A stretch of DNA of 64,000 nt from Cyanobacteria bacterium OH_PDB_230 (lineage in GTDB: Bacteria > Cyanobacteriota > Vampirovibrionia > Gastranaerophilales > Gastranaerophilaceae): positions 310,001 to 374,000 of the forward strand of contig JAEZSO010000002.1 in assembly GCA_023421795.1 (NCBI GenBank). The letters are read 5' to 3'. This document shows, piece by piece, positions 27,073 to 37,419 of this stretch. The position numbers were made by a program, and so were the translations under genes. Every line of letters starts with the position of its first letter. Within the stretch, counting starts at the first letter, position 1. The notes below the pieces were generated by a model. The model ran no database searches and was not told the origin of the DNA. It saw only the letters and a list, made by a program, of their open reading frames with translations.

Positions 27073-30000
27073 ATGGCAGGAAAAACTATCACGGTTGATG
27101 GTAATTACGCTGCAGCACACGTTGCGTATGCATTAAGCGAAGTATCAGCAATTTACCCGATCACACCTTCATCTACAATGGGTGAATGGGTTGATGAATG
27201 GGCATCACAAGGCAAAAAAAATATTTGGGGCAAGACAGTAAGCGTTTCTGAAATGCAATCTGAAGCCGGAGCGGCAGGTGCTGTTCATGGTTCACTTGCA
27301 GCAGGTTGTTTGACTTCTACATATACAGCTTCTCAAGGTTTGTTGTTGATGATTCCTGTTATGCATAAAGCTGCAGGTGAATTATTACCACACGTAATTC
27401 ACGTTTCAGCTCGTGCTATAGCAGCTCAATCATTATCAATTTTCGGCGACCACTCAGACGTTATGGGTTGTCGTAATACAGGTTATGCAATGCTTGCAGC
27501 AAACTCTGTTCAAGAAGAAATGGATTTGGCGTTAGTTGCTCATTTGGCAACATATAAGTCTAAAGTTCCGTTCTTACAATTCTTTGATGGATTCAGAACT
27601 TCTCACGAACTTCATAAAATCGAAGAAATTTCTTATGACGATATAGCTAAATTGGTAGAACCACAATATATCGAAGAGTTCAAAAAAAGAGCGTTACGTC
27701 CTGAAGCTCCAATCTGTAAAGTCGGTGCTCAAAACGGCGACGTTTATTTCCAAGGACGTGAAACAGTTAACAAATTCTACGATGCAGTTCCAGATATCGT
27801 TCAAGAATATATGGACAAAGTTGCAGCTGTTACTGGAAGAAAATATAAACCATTCGATTACGTCGGCGCTCCTGACGCAACAGATGTAATTGTTGCTATG
27901 GGTTCTGGCTGTGAAGCAATCGAAGAAACTATAGAATATCTAAACGAAAAACGCGGAACCAAATATGGTTTAGTTAAAGTTAGATTATACAGACCATTTG
28001 ATGTTAAGAGATTCAACGAGGCTCTTCCAAAATCTGTAAAACGTATAACAGTTTTAGACAGAACAAAAGAACCTGGTTCAATCGGCGAACCATTGTATAT
28101 GGACGTTATAGCAGCTCTTGAAAACAAAGACGTAAGAGTTATCGGCGGACGTTATGGATTGTCTTCAAAAGAATTCACTCCTTCAATGATCTTGGCTGTA
28201 TACAAACATGCTGAAAACAACGGTTTCCACGGATTCACAGTAGGTATCGAAGATGATGTTACTAATCTTTCATTAAAAGTTGAAGAACACATTGTTACCG
28301 AACCTGAAGGAACAACAAACTGTATGTTCTGGGGCTTAGGATCAGACGGTACTGTTGGTGCCAACAAAAGTTCGATTAAAATTATCGGTCAATACACAGA
28401 CAAAGATGCTCAAGCATACTTTGCTTATGACTCTAAAAAATCATACGGTGTAACCGTTTCTCACTTGAGATTCGGCGACAAGCCTATTAAGTCTACATAC
28501 TTAATTACGGCACCTGATTTTGTATCTTGTTCAACATATGCATATGTAGGCAGATATGATCTTTTGAAAGGTATTAAAGAAGGCGGTACTTTCTTATTGA
28601 ACAGCCACTACTCAAAAGAAGAAGCATTCGCTCACTTAACAAGAGAGATGCAAGAAACTATAATCAACAAAAAAATCAAATTCTACAACGTTAACGCTGA
28701 AGAAATAATCAAACAACAACCGGGATTACGCGGTAAAGGTGCAAACACAGTAATGATGGTTGCATACTTCAAAGTTTCAGGAATTATTCCGTTTGAACAA
28801 GCATATGAAGGTATGCAAGAAATGACGAAGAAAACGTTCAAAACTAAAGGCGACGATGTTGTAAATATGAACTTAGCATTAATCGATGCAGCAATCAACG
28901 CTTGTGAAGAAGTTCCTGTTCCAAGTTCAGTAGCTGAACTTGAAGGAATTTGCAGCATTCCGGATGCTGAATTGCTTCCTGAAAACGCAAGCGATTTCGC
29001 TAAGAAAATCATCGAACCATCAATGAGACAAAAAGGTGATGATATCCCTGTTTCAGCGATGTCAGATGACGGCGTTATTCCAATCGCTACATCTTGTTTA
29101 GAAAAACGTCGTATAGCACCAAGAGTTCCAAAATGGCATGCTGAAAATTGTATTCAATGTGGCATTTGTGCTTCTGCATGTCCACATGCTGTAATAAGAA
29201 CTAAATTAATCAAACCGGAAGACTTGAAAGATGCACCTGAAACTTTCACAACGTTAGATGCAAAACCAGGCGACGGTGAAAAATTTAAAGTTCAAGTATA
29301 CTGCGAAGATTGTACAGGTTGTGGTGTTTGTGTTGACCAATGTCCTATTAACATCAATAAACCAACTACTCCGGCTTTATCTTGGTCTACTGTTGAAGAA
29401 GAAGAGGAAGCATGCGAAATCGTAAATGCAAAATTCTTCGACGAATTGCCTGATAACGTTATGGGTAAAAATACAACCAAAACTATCAAAGGTGCTATGT
29501 TGAGAAAACCATTATTTGAATTCTCAGGCGCTTGTGCAGGTTGTGGAGAAACTCCATATGTGAAATTAGTATCTCAGTTATTTGGTGAAAACATGGTTGT
29601 TGCAAACGCAACAGGCTGTTCTTCAATTTACTCAGGTACATTCCCAACAATTCCTTATGCAACTACTAAAGAAGGCAGAGGTCCAGCTTGGGGTAACTCA
29701 CTGTTTGAAGATAACGCAGAGTACGGTTTCGGTATGAGATTGGCTGTAGACCAAAACAGAAATACTTTAAAAAGATTTGTTGGTTTGGTTATGGAAAATG
29801 AGAAAACTCCTGCTGACCTTAAAGAGGCGCTAGAAGGAGCTATGGCTCATTGGAACAACTCAAAAACAGAAGAAGCAGTAAAAGCTCAAGATAACGCAAA
29901 AGAAGTTATTGCTAAATATGCAGATTGCGATTGCCCTGAGTTGGCTAAAGTAAGAGAACTTCAAGATTACTTTACTGATAAATCAGTTTGGATAATCGGT

Positions 30001-30615
30001 GGTGACGGTTGGGCTAACGATATCGGATACGGCGGTATTGACCACGTATTGGCTCAAGGCAAAAACGTAAACATCCTTGTTCTTGATACTGAAGTATACT
30101 CTAACACAGGCGGTCAAGCTTCTAAAGCAACTCCGACTGCTGCTGTTGCTAAATTTGCTACAGGCGGTAAACCGACTTACAAGAAAAATATGGGCTTGAT
30201 GAGTATGGCTTACGGGCATGTATATGTAGCGTCAGTTTCATTAGGTGCTGATAGAGGCCAAACTCTTAAAGCGTTCCAAGAAGCTGAAGCATATGATGGA
30301 CCATCAATCATATTTGCATATGCTCCTTGTATTGCTCACGGTATCGATATGAGTAAGACTCAAACCGAGCAAAAATTAGCAGTTGAAGCTGGATACTTCC
30401 CATTATACAGATACAATCCAGAAAACGAAAAACCATTCACTTGGGATGCTAAAGAACCTAAAGGTAGCTATCAAGACTTCATCAGAAGCGAAGGACGTTA
30501 TAAATCGCTTATGAAAACAAATCCTGAAGCTGCTGAGGCTCTATACAAACAAGCAGAAGAAGATGCTGCTAAGAGAATGGCTGTATTTAAAGCAGTCGGT
30601 GAATTATTAAAATAA
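27073..30615 (+). CDS. nifJ: Pyruvate:ferredoxin (flavodoxin) oxidoreductase
   Basis: Oxidises pyruvate and CoA to acetyl-CoA, CO2 and reduced ferredoxin in anaerobes. Single-chain 1180-residue homodimer type. The N-terminal pyruvate-binding domain has AYALSEVSAIYPITPSSTMGEWVDEWA; two 4Fe-4S motifs CIQCGICASACPHAV (about 692) and CTGCGVCVDQCPIN (about 748); the C-terminal thiamine-diphosphate part has the cluster cysteines CAGCGETPYVKL (about 821) and GGDGWANDIGYGG (about 975). A strong TAGGAGG ribosome site precedes the ATG. The codon use looks highly biased, consistent with high expression. Confidence 0.97.
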   Translation: MAGKTITVDGNYAAAHVAYALSEVSAIYPITPSSTMGEWVDEWASQGKKNIWGKTVSVSEMQSEAGAAGAVHGSLAAGCLTSTYTASQGLLLMIPVMHKAAGELLPHVIHVSARAIAAQSLSIFGDHSDVMGCRNTGYAMLAANSVQEEMDLALVAHLATYKSKVPFLQFFDGFRTSHELHKIEEISYDDIAKLVEPQYIEEFKKRALRPEAPICKVGAQNGDVYFQGRETVNKFYDAVPDIVQEYMDKVAAVTGRKYKPFDYVGAPDATDVIVAMGSGCEAIEETIEYLNEKRGTKYGLVKVRLYRPFDVKRFNEALPKSVKRITVLDRTKEPGSIGEPLYMDVIAALENKDVRVIGGRYGLSSKEFTPSMILAVYKHAENNGFHGFTVGIEDDVTNLSLKVEEHIVTEPEGTTNCMFWGLGSDGTVGANKSSIKIIGQYTDKDAQAYFAYDSKKSYGVTVSHLRFGDKPIKSTYLITAPDFVSCSTYAYVGRYDLLKGIKEGGTFLLNSHYSKEEAFAHLTREMQETIINKKIKFYNVNAEEIIKQQPGLRGKGANTVMMVAYFKVSGIIPFEQAYEGMQEMTKKTFKTKGDDVVNMNLALIDAAINACEEVPVPSSVAELEGICSIPDAELLPENASDFAKKIIEPSMRQKGDDIPVSAMSDDGVIPIATSCLEKRRIAPRVPKWHAENCIQCGICASACPHAVIRTKLIKPEDLKDAPETFTTLDAKPGDGEKFKVQVYCEDCTGCGVCVDQCPININKPTTPALSWSTVEEEEEACEIVNAKFFDELPDNVMGKNTTKTIKGAMLRKPLFEFSGACAGCGETPYVKLVSQLFGENMVVANATGCSSIYSGTFPTIPYATTKEGRGPAWGNSLFEDNAEYGFGMRLAVDQNRNTLKRFVGLVMENEKTPADLKEALEGAMAHWNNSKTEEAVKAQDNAKEVIAKYADCDCPELAKVRELQDYFTDKSVWIIGGDGWANDIGYGGIDHVLAQGKNVNILVLDTEVYSNTGGQASKATPTAAVAKFATGGKPTYKKNMGLMSMAYGHVYVASVSLGADRGQTLKAFQEAEAYDGPSIIFAYAPCIAHGIDMSKTQTEQKLAVEAGYFPLYRYNPENEKPFTWDAKEPKGSYQDFIRSEGRYKSLMKTNPEAAEALYKQAEEDAAKRMAVFKAVGELLK

Positions 30616-30634
30616 TTAACCACTTATAAATTCC

Positions 30635-30668
30635 AAAAGGCGGTGACTTGTTGTCACTGCCTTTTTAT
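30635..30668 (+). terminator. Terminator of the PFOR gene
   Basis: AAAAGGCGGTGAC / GTCACTGCCTTTTT hairpin with one mismatch and a T-run, 20 bases after the stop. Confidence 0.85.
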
Positions 30669-30719
30669 TTGGAGATTAAGGAAAACTATCTTATAATTAA
30701 TAAATAACGAGGATAAAAA

Positions 30720-31514
30720 ATGCTTAATGGCAAAAAAATAATAGTAGTGATGCCGGCATACAACGCCGAAAAAACTCTTGAGATGACATACAACGAAATC
30801 TACCATGATTTTGTTGATGAAGTCATTTTGACAGATGACAGCTCTGATGATAGAACAAAAGAATTGGCTAAAGAGTTAAATATCACAACCATTTTGCATC
30901 AATCCAACAAAGGTTACGGAGCGAACCAGAAATCTTGCTATATAGCTGCTTTAAAAGCAGGTGCGGATATTGTTATCATGCTTCATCCTGATTATCAATA
31001 TACCCCAAAGTTGATTCCGGCGATGGCGTCCATGATGGCATTTGAACAATATGATGCGGTTATGGGGTCTCGAATTCTCACCGGGGGTGCGTTAAAAGGT
31101 GGAATGCCTTTTTATAAGTGGTTTAGCAATAGGGCATTAACTTATTTTCAGAATTTAATTTTAGGGAAAAGTTTGTCTGAGTATCATACAGGGTTTAGAG
31201 GTTTTACTCGAGAAATTCTTGAAAAGCTGCCGCTTGAAAGTTGCGATGACGATTTTTTGTTTGATAACCAAATTTTAGCGTTGATTTTTTACCATGGCTA
31301 TAAAATCGGGGAGATAAGCTGCCCTACAAAATATTTTCCGGAAGCATCCTCTATTAACTTCGTTCGCTCTTGTAAATACGGGTTAGGAGTTATTTTAACC
31401 AGCTTTGAGTATCTTTTCGCAAGACTCGGGATTTATAAATCAAAAATATTTAAAAAAGATGCACGCAAACTAGACCTTAATAAAGATCTTCAATATTACA
31501 ACGTTAAATCTTAA
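30720..31514 (+). CDS. Family 2 glycosyltransferase (dolichol-phosphate mannosyltransferase-like)
   Basis: 264 residues, GT-A fold. VVMPAYNAEKTLEMTYNEI, the nucleotide-binding LTDDSSDDRT, HQSNKGYGANQKSCYIAALKAGADIVIMLHPDYQYTPKL and MGSRILTGG are conserved. Probably adds a sugar to a lipid carrier or envelope glycan; donor and acceptor unknown. A GAGG site (aacgaggata) precedes the ATG. Its stop abuts the convergent GGDEF/HD-GYP gene. Confidence 0.88.
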   Translation: MLNGKKIIVVMPAYNAEKTLEMTYNEIYHDFVDEVILTDDSSDDRTKELAKELNITTILHQSNKGYGANQKSCYIAALKAGADIVIMLHPDYQYTPKLIPAMASMMAFEQYDAVMGSRILTGGALKGGMPFYKWFSNRALTYFQNLILGKSLSEYHTGFRGFTREILEKLPLESCDDDFLFDNQILALIFYHGYKIGEISCPTKYFPEASSINFVRSCKYGLGVILTSFEYLFARLGIYKSKIFKKDARKLDLNKDLQYYNVKS

Positions 31515-33365
31515 TTAAATCATCGTTCCTAAAGACGGAGCAAGAGATATAAACACTCTCACAAGTGACTCATCCCACTGAACGCCTGCACCTACTTGAA
31601 GAATCTCACATGCTTTTTCGATGCTCAAACCTTTTCTGTAAGGTCTGTCGCTTATAAGAGCGTGGTAAGCATCGGCAATCGATACAATTCTTGCCGCTAG
31701 AGGTATTTCTTCGCCTTTTAGTCTGTGCGGATAGCCGCTTCCATCCCAATGTTCGTGGTGATATTTAACGATTGGAATCAAGTCGTGTAGCGATGGGTTC
31801 GGTTGCAATACTTTTTCTGCACCGATACTAGGGTGCTGTTTCATTATTTCCCATTCTTCGTCGCTTAATTTATTTGGCTTTTTAAGTACATTTTCCGGGA
31901 TACCGATTTTTCCTACATCATGGAGAAGTGATCCCAATTTGATTCTTTCGACTTCTTTTTCAGGTAAATTCAGCGCTCTTGCAAGTGCTACAGAGTATCT
32001 TGAAACAGATGTAGAGTGACCTTTTGTATATTCGTCTTTAGCATCAATTGCGCTTGCTAATGATGTTACAACGTCTATTAAGTGGTTTTGAGATCTGATT
32101 TCTTCGTTTTGGAACTTGTTGACAAGTTCTTCTTCAAAGTTAACGCCGATTTGCGCGTGTCTTTTTGTCAATACCGAAGCAAATGAGCTTAAAGCCATAT
32201 CATCCCAGAAGTCATAGTCCTGAGAGCTTACGATTGTTGAGATACCGTTTTGATAACCTTTGCTCTTAGATATATACATTGCTTGTTCAGCAAGAATAAG
32301 AAGTTTTTCCTGATCTTTTGAAGCTGTAGGATATGTTGCAACCCCTACTGAAACCTTGATTGGACCAACATTGTCCACTAAACAGCATGATAGTGTATAA
32401 GTTAAATATTCAGCGAGATATTTTGCTTCTTCAGTGCTCATATCAGGCAAAATAACCGCTATTTCATCGCCGCCGTACCTGCCGGCAATGTCTTGTTTTT
32501 TGATGTTTTGACTTATTTTATCGGCCACTATTCTAATGATCTCATCGCCTTTAGCGTGTCCGAATTCTCTGTTTATTTGAGAGATATTGTTAATGTCAAA
32601 GATTATGATTGAAACATTTTTATCGTTTTTACCTGCTTCACTGAGTTCATTTGAGAGTAATTCTTGGAATCTTCTGTGTGAGCATAGGTTTGTAAGACTG
32701 TCTAAATGTGTGTTTTGGGATACTTTATCTTTTAAATCATAGTTTGTGATGAATAACCCGTAGTAATTTGAAATAAGCGTGTAAATATCAATGTGGTTTT
32801 CAATTTCAGAATCGCCTACAATCATAACGCCGATGTTGTTTCCGAATGTGGCAATCGGTATGATTATTGCCGGAGACTCTGCAAGATAAGGAATTTTCAA
32901 GAATGAGTTATCATTGTGAACCGTTATTTTATTGTGGTTTATAGTTTGAATAATCTCATTGCTGTTGTCATTCAAGAATACTCTTGACGAATAGATGCTT
33001 CCTATTTTGTCTATTAACTTGATATTCATGCAATTAGACTGCTCATTTATCACCCCAAGGGCTGTAAATGCGCAGTTAAGCTTGTTTGTGATTAAGTTAT
33101 GGAAAGAATAAAATATTTCGTTGATATTGTGTTTATTCAACAAAATATCGTTCATGTATTTTATTAATTCGGGGTAATCAATAGCCTTGGAAGGCTTTTC
33201 TACGTATTGATTGTAACCGCCATAAAGCCTATTAGAACTGGCCCTACTGTTCAGAGAGTTAATCTTAGCGATTAAACCCGTCTGGTTAATAGGGTTGGTT
33301 ATGTTTGGTGCCTGATTAGTGCCATTAATATTGGTTTTTGACGTTTCGTTTTTGTTCTGGTTCAC
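31515..33365 (-). CDS. GAF-GGDEF-HD-GYP cyclic-di-GMP signalling protein
   Basis: 616 residues. A Asn/Thr-rich N-terminus, a GAF-like sensor (about 60-210), a diguanylate cyclase domain with GRYGGDEIAVILP (about 293-305, the GGDEF motif as GGDEI), and an HD-GYP phosphodiesterase with LLHDVGKIGIPENVL (about 483) and HHEHWDGSGYP (about 536). GGDEI still has the catalytic acidic residues. It could both make and degrade c-di-GMP, or the GGDEF may be allosteric. No membrane segment. Its partner processes may include PilT-driven motility. Confidence 0.93.
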   Translation of the reverse strand: MNQNKNETSKTNINGTNQAPNITNPINQTGLIAKINSLNSRASSNRLYGGYNQYVEKPSKAIDYPELIKYMNDILLNKHNINEIFYSFHNLITNKLNCAFTALGVINEQSNCMNIKLIDKIGSIYSSRVFLNDNSNEIIQTINHNKITVHNDNSFLKIPYLAESPAIIIPIATFGNNIGVMIVGDSEIENHIDIYTLISNYYGLFITNYDLKDKVSQNTHLDSLTNLCSHRRFQELLSNELSEAGKNDKNVSIIIFDINNISQINREFGHAKGDEIIRIVADKISQNIKKQDIAGRYGGDEIAVILPDMSTEEAKYLAEYLTYTLSCCLVDNVGPIKVSVGVATYPTASKDQEKLLILAEQAMYISKSKGYQNGISTIVSSQDYDFWDDMALSSFASVLTKRHAQIGVNFEEELVNKFQNEEIRSQNHLIDVVTSLASAIDAKDEYTKGHSTSVSRYSVALARALNLPEKEVERIKLGSLLHDVGKIGIPENVLKKPNKLSDEEWEIMKQHPSIGAEKVLQPNPSLHDLIPIVKYHHEHWDGSGYPHRLKGEEIPLAARIVSIADAYHALISDRPYRKGLSIEKACEILQVGAGVQWDESLVRVFISLAPSLGTMI

Positions 33366-33500
33366 ACTTACGTTCCTTAGGCTTATGTAATTATAAGGTA
33401 TTATTTTTTGAAAAATTGCTAAAGTGTAAAAAAAATTTACATAGCGGATACCATGAATAATAGGCTTTTTTCAGGGAATAAAAACATCGAAAAGTAGGAT

Positions 33501-34616
33501 TTATATATTTTTTAATATGATTTTCGAAGTTTTATACGCTGAATTTTCTGCGGATAATAACTCTTTAACATTTTTTAACGAACTAATCATGCTGTTTCTG
33601 TAGTCTTTGTTTTCAAGAATGTTAAGTATGTTATCTGCGATGATACTAGGTCTTGCATCTTTTTGTATCAGTTCGGGAACAATTTTTTTATCGAGGATTA
33701 TATTTGGCAAAGACACCATTTTGATGCTTCTAACCAAAAGATAAATCATATAAAAGAATAAAGGTCCCTTATAGCTTATAATCATTGGTGTTTCGTACAA
33801 TGCAGCCTCTAAAGCCACTGTGCCTGAGGCTAATATCAAAGCATCTGATACCGCCAATAGTTCATAGTTTTTATCTTTAAGTATTTTTATGTTGTCAGGC
33901 ACTATCTTGGTGAAATATTCATCTTTTATAGTAGGGGCCTGGCATATTATAAACTGTGTGTCTTTGTTCTTGTAGTTTATTATTTTTGCCGCTCTGACAA
34001 AAATACTTAAAAGTTGGTTTATTTCAAAGATTCTTGAGCCGGGGAAAATAGAGACCAGTTTTTTGTTAGGATCAAGTCCGTGTTCTTCAAAAAACTTTTT
34101 CTTGTCTGCTTTTTCCGGTACTTGCGCAAGAAGAGGGTTCCCTGAAAATTCAACGTCTATTCCGGCATCTTTATACATTTTTGTTTCAAATGGGAAAATA
34201 GTAATTACTTTATCTATATATTTTTTTACTGTTTTCAATCGCCATTTTCTTGATGCCCAAATTTGAGGAGGTATGTAATAAAATATTTTAAACCCTTCTC
34301 GTTTCAGCACTTTTGAAATATTTAAGTTAAACCCGCCGTAATCCACCAACAACACAAGGTCTGGCTTGAACTCGTTTTTGAGGTATTTAACTATTCTTCT
34401 GCCCAAATTTATATGTTCTATAAGTATCTTTAAATTCAAGCCTACCGCAGACATTTTGGAATGGTCGCAGAATAAAGTTATTCCTGTTTCAGCAAGATGT
34501 TTACCGCCAACGGCTTCGATTAAAAGATCCTGATGAGAATTCATCAACTCTTTTACAACATTCGCTGCGTGCTTGTCACCTGAGTGTTCACCTGTAATTA
34601 TAAATATTTTCTTCAT
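33501..34616 (-). CDS. lpxB: Lipid-A-disaccharide synthase
   Basis: GT19 enzyme joining UDP-2,3-diacylglucosamine and lipid X to form the lipid A backbone. 371 residues with the signatures IITGEHSGDKHA at the N-terminus, DHSKMSAVGL, LLVDYGGFNLN, YYIPPQIWASRKWR, SGNPLLAQV, SIFPGSR and ASGTVALEAALYETPMIISYK. Its presence indicates an outer membrane with LPS. It overlaps lpxI by 4 bases, joining the preceding step of the pathway in one operon. Confidence 0.95.
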   Translation of the reverse strand: MKKIFIITGEHSGDKHAANVVKELMNSHQDLLIEAVGGKHLAETGITLFCDHSKMSAVGLNLKILIEHINLGRRIVKYLKNEFKPDLVLLVDYGGFNLNISKVLKREGFKIFYYIPPQIWASRKWRLKTVKKYIDKVITIFPFETKMYKDAGIDVEFSGNPLLAQVPEKADKKKFFEEHGLDPNKKLVSIFPGSRIFEINQLLSIFVRAAKIINYKNKDTQFIICQAPTIKDEYFTKIVPDNIKILKDKNYELLAVSDALILASGTVALEAALYETPMIISYKGPLFFYMIYLLVRSIKMVSLPNIILDKKIVPELIQKDARPSIIADNILNILENKDYRNSMISSLKNVKELLSAENSAYKTSKIILKNI

Positions 34617-35464
34617 ACGGCCATAACCACAATATTATGCTTGTCAGCAAATTCTATTGCCTTCTGTTGATTTACCATAATTGTTTCGCCTGCTTCTACC
34701 GCTATTAAACCCGCGTTATATTTTTGCATGGTTTTTAAAGTTTTTAATCCGAAGGTTGGTATGTCAAAGCGTTTATCTTGTGTAGGCTTTGCTACTTTTA
34801 CCACTACACAGCCTTTTTTTGCTATCCTGCATCCTCTTTCGATGCATTTGTCAGTACCTTCTATGGCTTCAACCGCCATAATCATCTTGTCTTTTATTAC
34901 GACAGATTGGCCTACGTCAAGTTTACCCATTTCTTTAGCCAGCCAAAAACCATAATTTACATCTTGTATTTGTTCTTCTGTTGGTTTGTGCTTGCCTAAG
35001 ATTCCTGTTGGCACCATAAGATTTTTTATGAAAAGGGTCTGGTCTAAAACGGTTATCCCCATGGATTCAAGTTCATCCACAATCATAAGCATGATTGCGT
35101 CATCATTCAATCTTTGGGCTTTCCTCAGCATATCTATCGCATAAGCGTCAAACTTAGGTCTTCTTAAAACCAAGCCTTTATGGACTTTGCCTATAAAAGT
35201 AAGCTGTTTTACCCCTTCATCTTTTAATGCACTTTTTATTTTAGCGATTTCACCGGGCCCAAAGCTGTACACTTTTGAGCAATGTTTTTTTAACTCTTGC
35301 CTGTTGTCTGATGAAAGTGATATCGCGACAACTTCAAAACCGTTTTTTTTAGCATTTTCCGCCAAAAATACCGGTAGCTGCCCGTCTCCTGCAATAAGTG
35401 CCTGCTTGTTTTCCAATGTTATTGACAATGGTCTTTCCCTCTTAAATTTGCGCAATAAAAACAA
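34613..35464 (-). CDS. lpxI: UDP-2,3-diacylglucosamine pyrophosphatase LpxI
   Basis: Hydrolyses UDP-2,3-diacylglucosamine to lipid X, the substrate of LpxB. 283 residues matching the DUF1009 family: ALIAGDGQLPVFLAENAKKNGFEVVAISL, GKVHKGLVLRRPKFDAYA, LNDDAIMLMIVDELESMGI, and AVEAIEGTDKCIERGC...VVVKVAKPTQDKRFDIPTFGLKTL. LpxI replaces LpxH in some lineages, including alphaproteobacteria. The roughly 15-residue basic N-terminus before the core may be dispensable. Confidence 0.92.
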   Translation of the reverse strand: MFLLRKFKRERPLSITLENKQALIAGDGQLPVFLAENAKKNGFEVVAISLSSDNRQELKKHCSKVYSFGPGEIAKIKSALKDEGVKQLTFIGKVHKGLVLRRPKFDAYAIDMLRKAQRLNDDAIMLMIVDELESMGITVLDQTLFIKNLMVPTGILGKHKPTEEQIQDVNYGFWLAKEMGKLDVGQSVVIKDKMIMAVEAIEGTDKCIERGCRIAKKGCVVVKVAKPTQDKRFDIPTFGLKTLKTMQKYNAGLIAVEAGETIMVNQQKAIEFADKHNIVVMAV

Positions 35465-35554
35465 AGTATCTTTATAATCGTTGTCTTTTTATAGACCTAA
35501 TTATATTACAATAAAAAATAAATGGAAACTAGCCCAATTGTATATCGCAACTAT

Positions 35555-35582
35555 AAAGGGAGCTGTTGATAAAGCTCCCTTT
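35555..35582 (-). terminator. Hairpin after the R3H ATPase gene
   Basis: Perfect 10-bp stem AAAGGGAGCT/AGCTCCCTTT around an 8-base loop, 21 bases past the R3H gene on the minus strand. The following T-tract is weak, so termination efficiency is uncertain. Confidence 0.5.
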
Positions 35583-35602
35583 AAATATTTATTGAATTAT
35601 TC

Positions 35603-37198
35603 TTATCCGACGTCTTTGAATTCTCTTCCACCGACTATTCTGAGGCGTCTGGCTGAACCTTCTCCAACGCTTTCGCTTGATAAGTTGTGCTGTTCCACAA
35701 GTTCGTGCTGAAGCTTTCTTATCTGCTGATTCTGTGGAGTAAGTTCAATATCCTTTTCGCCGGACATTATCTTCTGAATGGCAGTTTTGGTCTCGTCAAG
35801 AGCTCTTTCGACTTCATCATAGAAACCTTTCAATGTTTCTGTAGTTTCTGTTATGTGAAGGGCTTCTTTTATTACTTTTTGAACTTGAGACATCGAATTC
35901 GAGCGTACATAGTGAATAGGTAGCCTGTAGTCGTTGGCTATGCTTAATATTTTTGTGCCGCCTTTGGCAAAACCTTTGTGCGCTATGACGATGTCGGCAT
36001 CTTCGACGTTTCTTGTTATTTCCGCGTTAAGGTCAAGCCTTTCGATAGCTTTTTCTATAACGGTTCTGCTGACAGCGTAAATATAGATTTTTTTGAAATT
36101 TTTGACTTCATTTACATATTCTTGTCTTGAGAAACTGAATTTTAAACTTTGATTCGCCTTGGTGACTTTTGCATCCAGGTTGTTTATTTCTTCGATGATT
36201 GAAGGTGTTTTTTCCTGATATGTCTGGTCAACTTTTCTCATCTCGGGTCTTATCGGCCAGCCTCTTAATATATAATCCACGGCTTCTGCGGTGTTTTTAT
36301 AAACCGCCAAGGTGTTTCTGTCTATAATTTCGATTACTATGTCAAAAGTGGGTTGTTTTTCCCTTTCAAGAACAGTCTTTTGGGATCCTCTTCTTTTTGC
36401 TTCGTCGTCTCCTAAAGTTACAGAGCTTATGCCGCCTACCAAATCGGATAAAACAGGGTTTTTTATTAGGTTTTCAAGCGAGTTGCCGTGAGCAGTAGCT
36501 ATAAGCATAACACCACGTTCCGCTATTGTTCTTGAAGCTTGCGCTTCGGCTTCAGTACCTATTTCATCTACAACAATAACTTCGGGGGTATGGTTTTCAA
36601 CAGCCTCAATCATTATGTCTTTCTGATGTTCAGGCTGTGTAACCTGCATCCTTCTCGCTCTACCGATTGCAGGGTGAGGAGTGTCTCCGTCTCCGGCAAT
36701 TTCGTTTGATGTGTCAACAATAACAACTCTTTTGCCCATTTCATCAGAGATAAGTCTTGATATTTCCCTCAATTTAGTTGTTTTTCCGACCCCGGGTCTT
36801 CCAAGAAATAATATACTCTTGTTCTGCAGGATAAAATCCTTTATACATGCAATAGTCCCGGTCACTACTCTACCTATCCTGCAAGTCAATCCAACAACTT
36901 TTCCTTGTCTGTTCTTGATTGCGCTTATCCTGTGGAGCGTACCGGGAATACCTGATCTGTTATCGTTAGTAAATGGCTGAATCCTCGAGGTAATATAACT
37001 TAAATCTTCCTCTAAAACCAGGGATTCTCCAAGATATTCAATCCTGCCGTCAGCGTGGCGGATTTCCCCTATTCTCCCTAAATCCAATACCAGTTCAATT
37101 ACATCATCCAGATTGTCTCGGCTTAGATATTTTACTATCTTCGGCGGTAAAATCTCAATTAACCTATCCAGGTCATTGTGAAATTGTACTTTGTCCAT
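35603..37198 (-). CDS. R3H-domain AAA ATPase (Ycf45-like)
   Basis: 531 residues. N-terminal region with a degenerate stage III sporulation protein AA-like fold, then the ATPase with Walker A FLGRPGVGKTT (131-141), the hallmark VDTSNEIAGDGDTPHPAIGRARRMQV and Walker B PEVIVVDEIGTEAEAQASR. The C-terminus has an R3H-like nucleic-acid motif (RKLQHELVEQHNLSSESVGEGSARRLRIV). This combination occurs in cyanobacteria and as plastid ycf45, supporting the proposed affiliation. It is presumably an RNA- or ssDNA-handling ATPase, function undefined. Confidence 0.88.
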   Translation of the reverse strand: MDKVQFHNDLDRLIEILPPKIVKYLSRDNLDDVIELVLDLGRIGEIRHADGRIEYLGESLVLEEDLSYITSRIQPFTNDNRSGIPGTLHRISAIKNRQGKVVGLTCRIGRVVTGTIACIKDFILQNKSILFLGRPGVGKTTKLREISRLISDEMGKRVVIVDTSNEIAGDGDTPHPAIGRARRMQVTQPEHQKDIMIEAVENHTPEVIVVDEIGTEAEAQASRTIAERGVMLIATAHGNSLENLIKNPVLSDLVGGISSVTLGDDEAKRRGSQKTVLEREKQPTFDIVIEIIDRNTLAVYKNTAEAVDYILRGWPIRPEMRKVDQTYQEKTPSIIEEINNLDAKVTKANQSLKFSFSRQEYVNEVKNFKKIYIYAVSRTVIEKAIERLDLNAEITRNVEDADIVIAHKGFAKGGTKILSIANDYRLPIHYVRSNSMSQVQKVIKEALHITETTETLKGFYDEVERALDETKTAIQKIMSGEKDIELTPQNQQIRKLQHELVEQHNLSSESVGEGSARRLRIVGGREFKDVG

Positions 37199-37419
37199 AT
37201 GTCCCTTTCGCTTATGTATCGCGTGAGGTGTTTTTCTTGTATCTTCTATTGAAGAGTGGCCTGTAACTTTCCACTATCATTATAACATTTTTTTGTAAAA
37301 GGGTCTTTAAAAATACTGCTATGAGTGTAGCAATGTTACATATCTTTATAAAAACAAACACCTTCAAAAACGTGTCTATTCAACACTTTTGGCACTTTGT
37401 AAAGATGTTGTAAATATCT

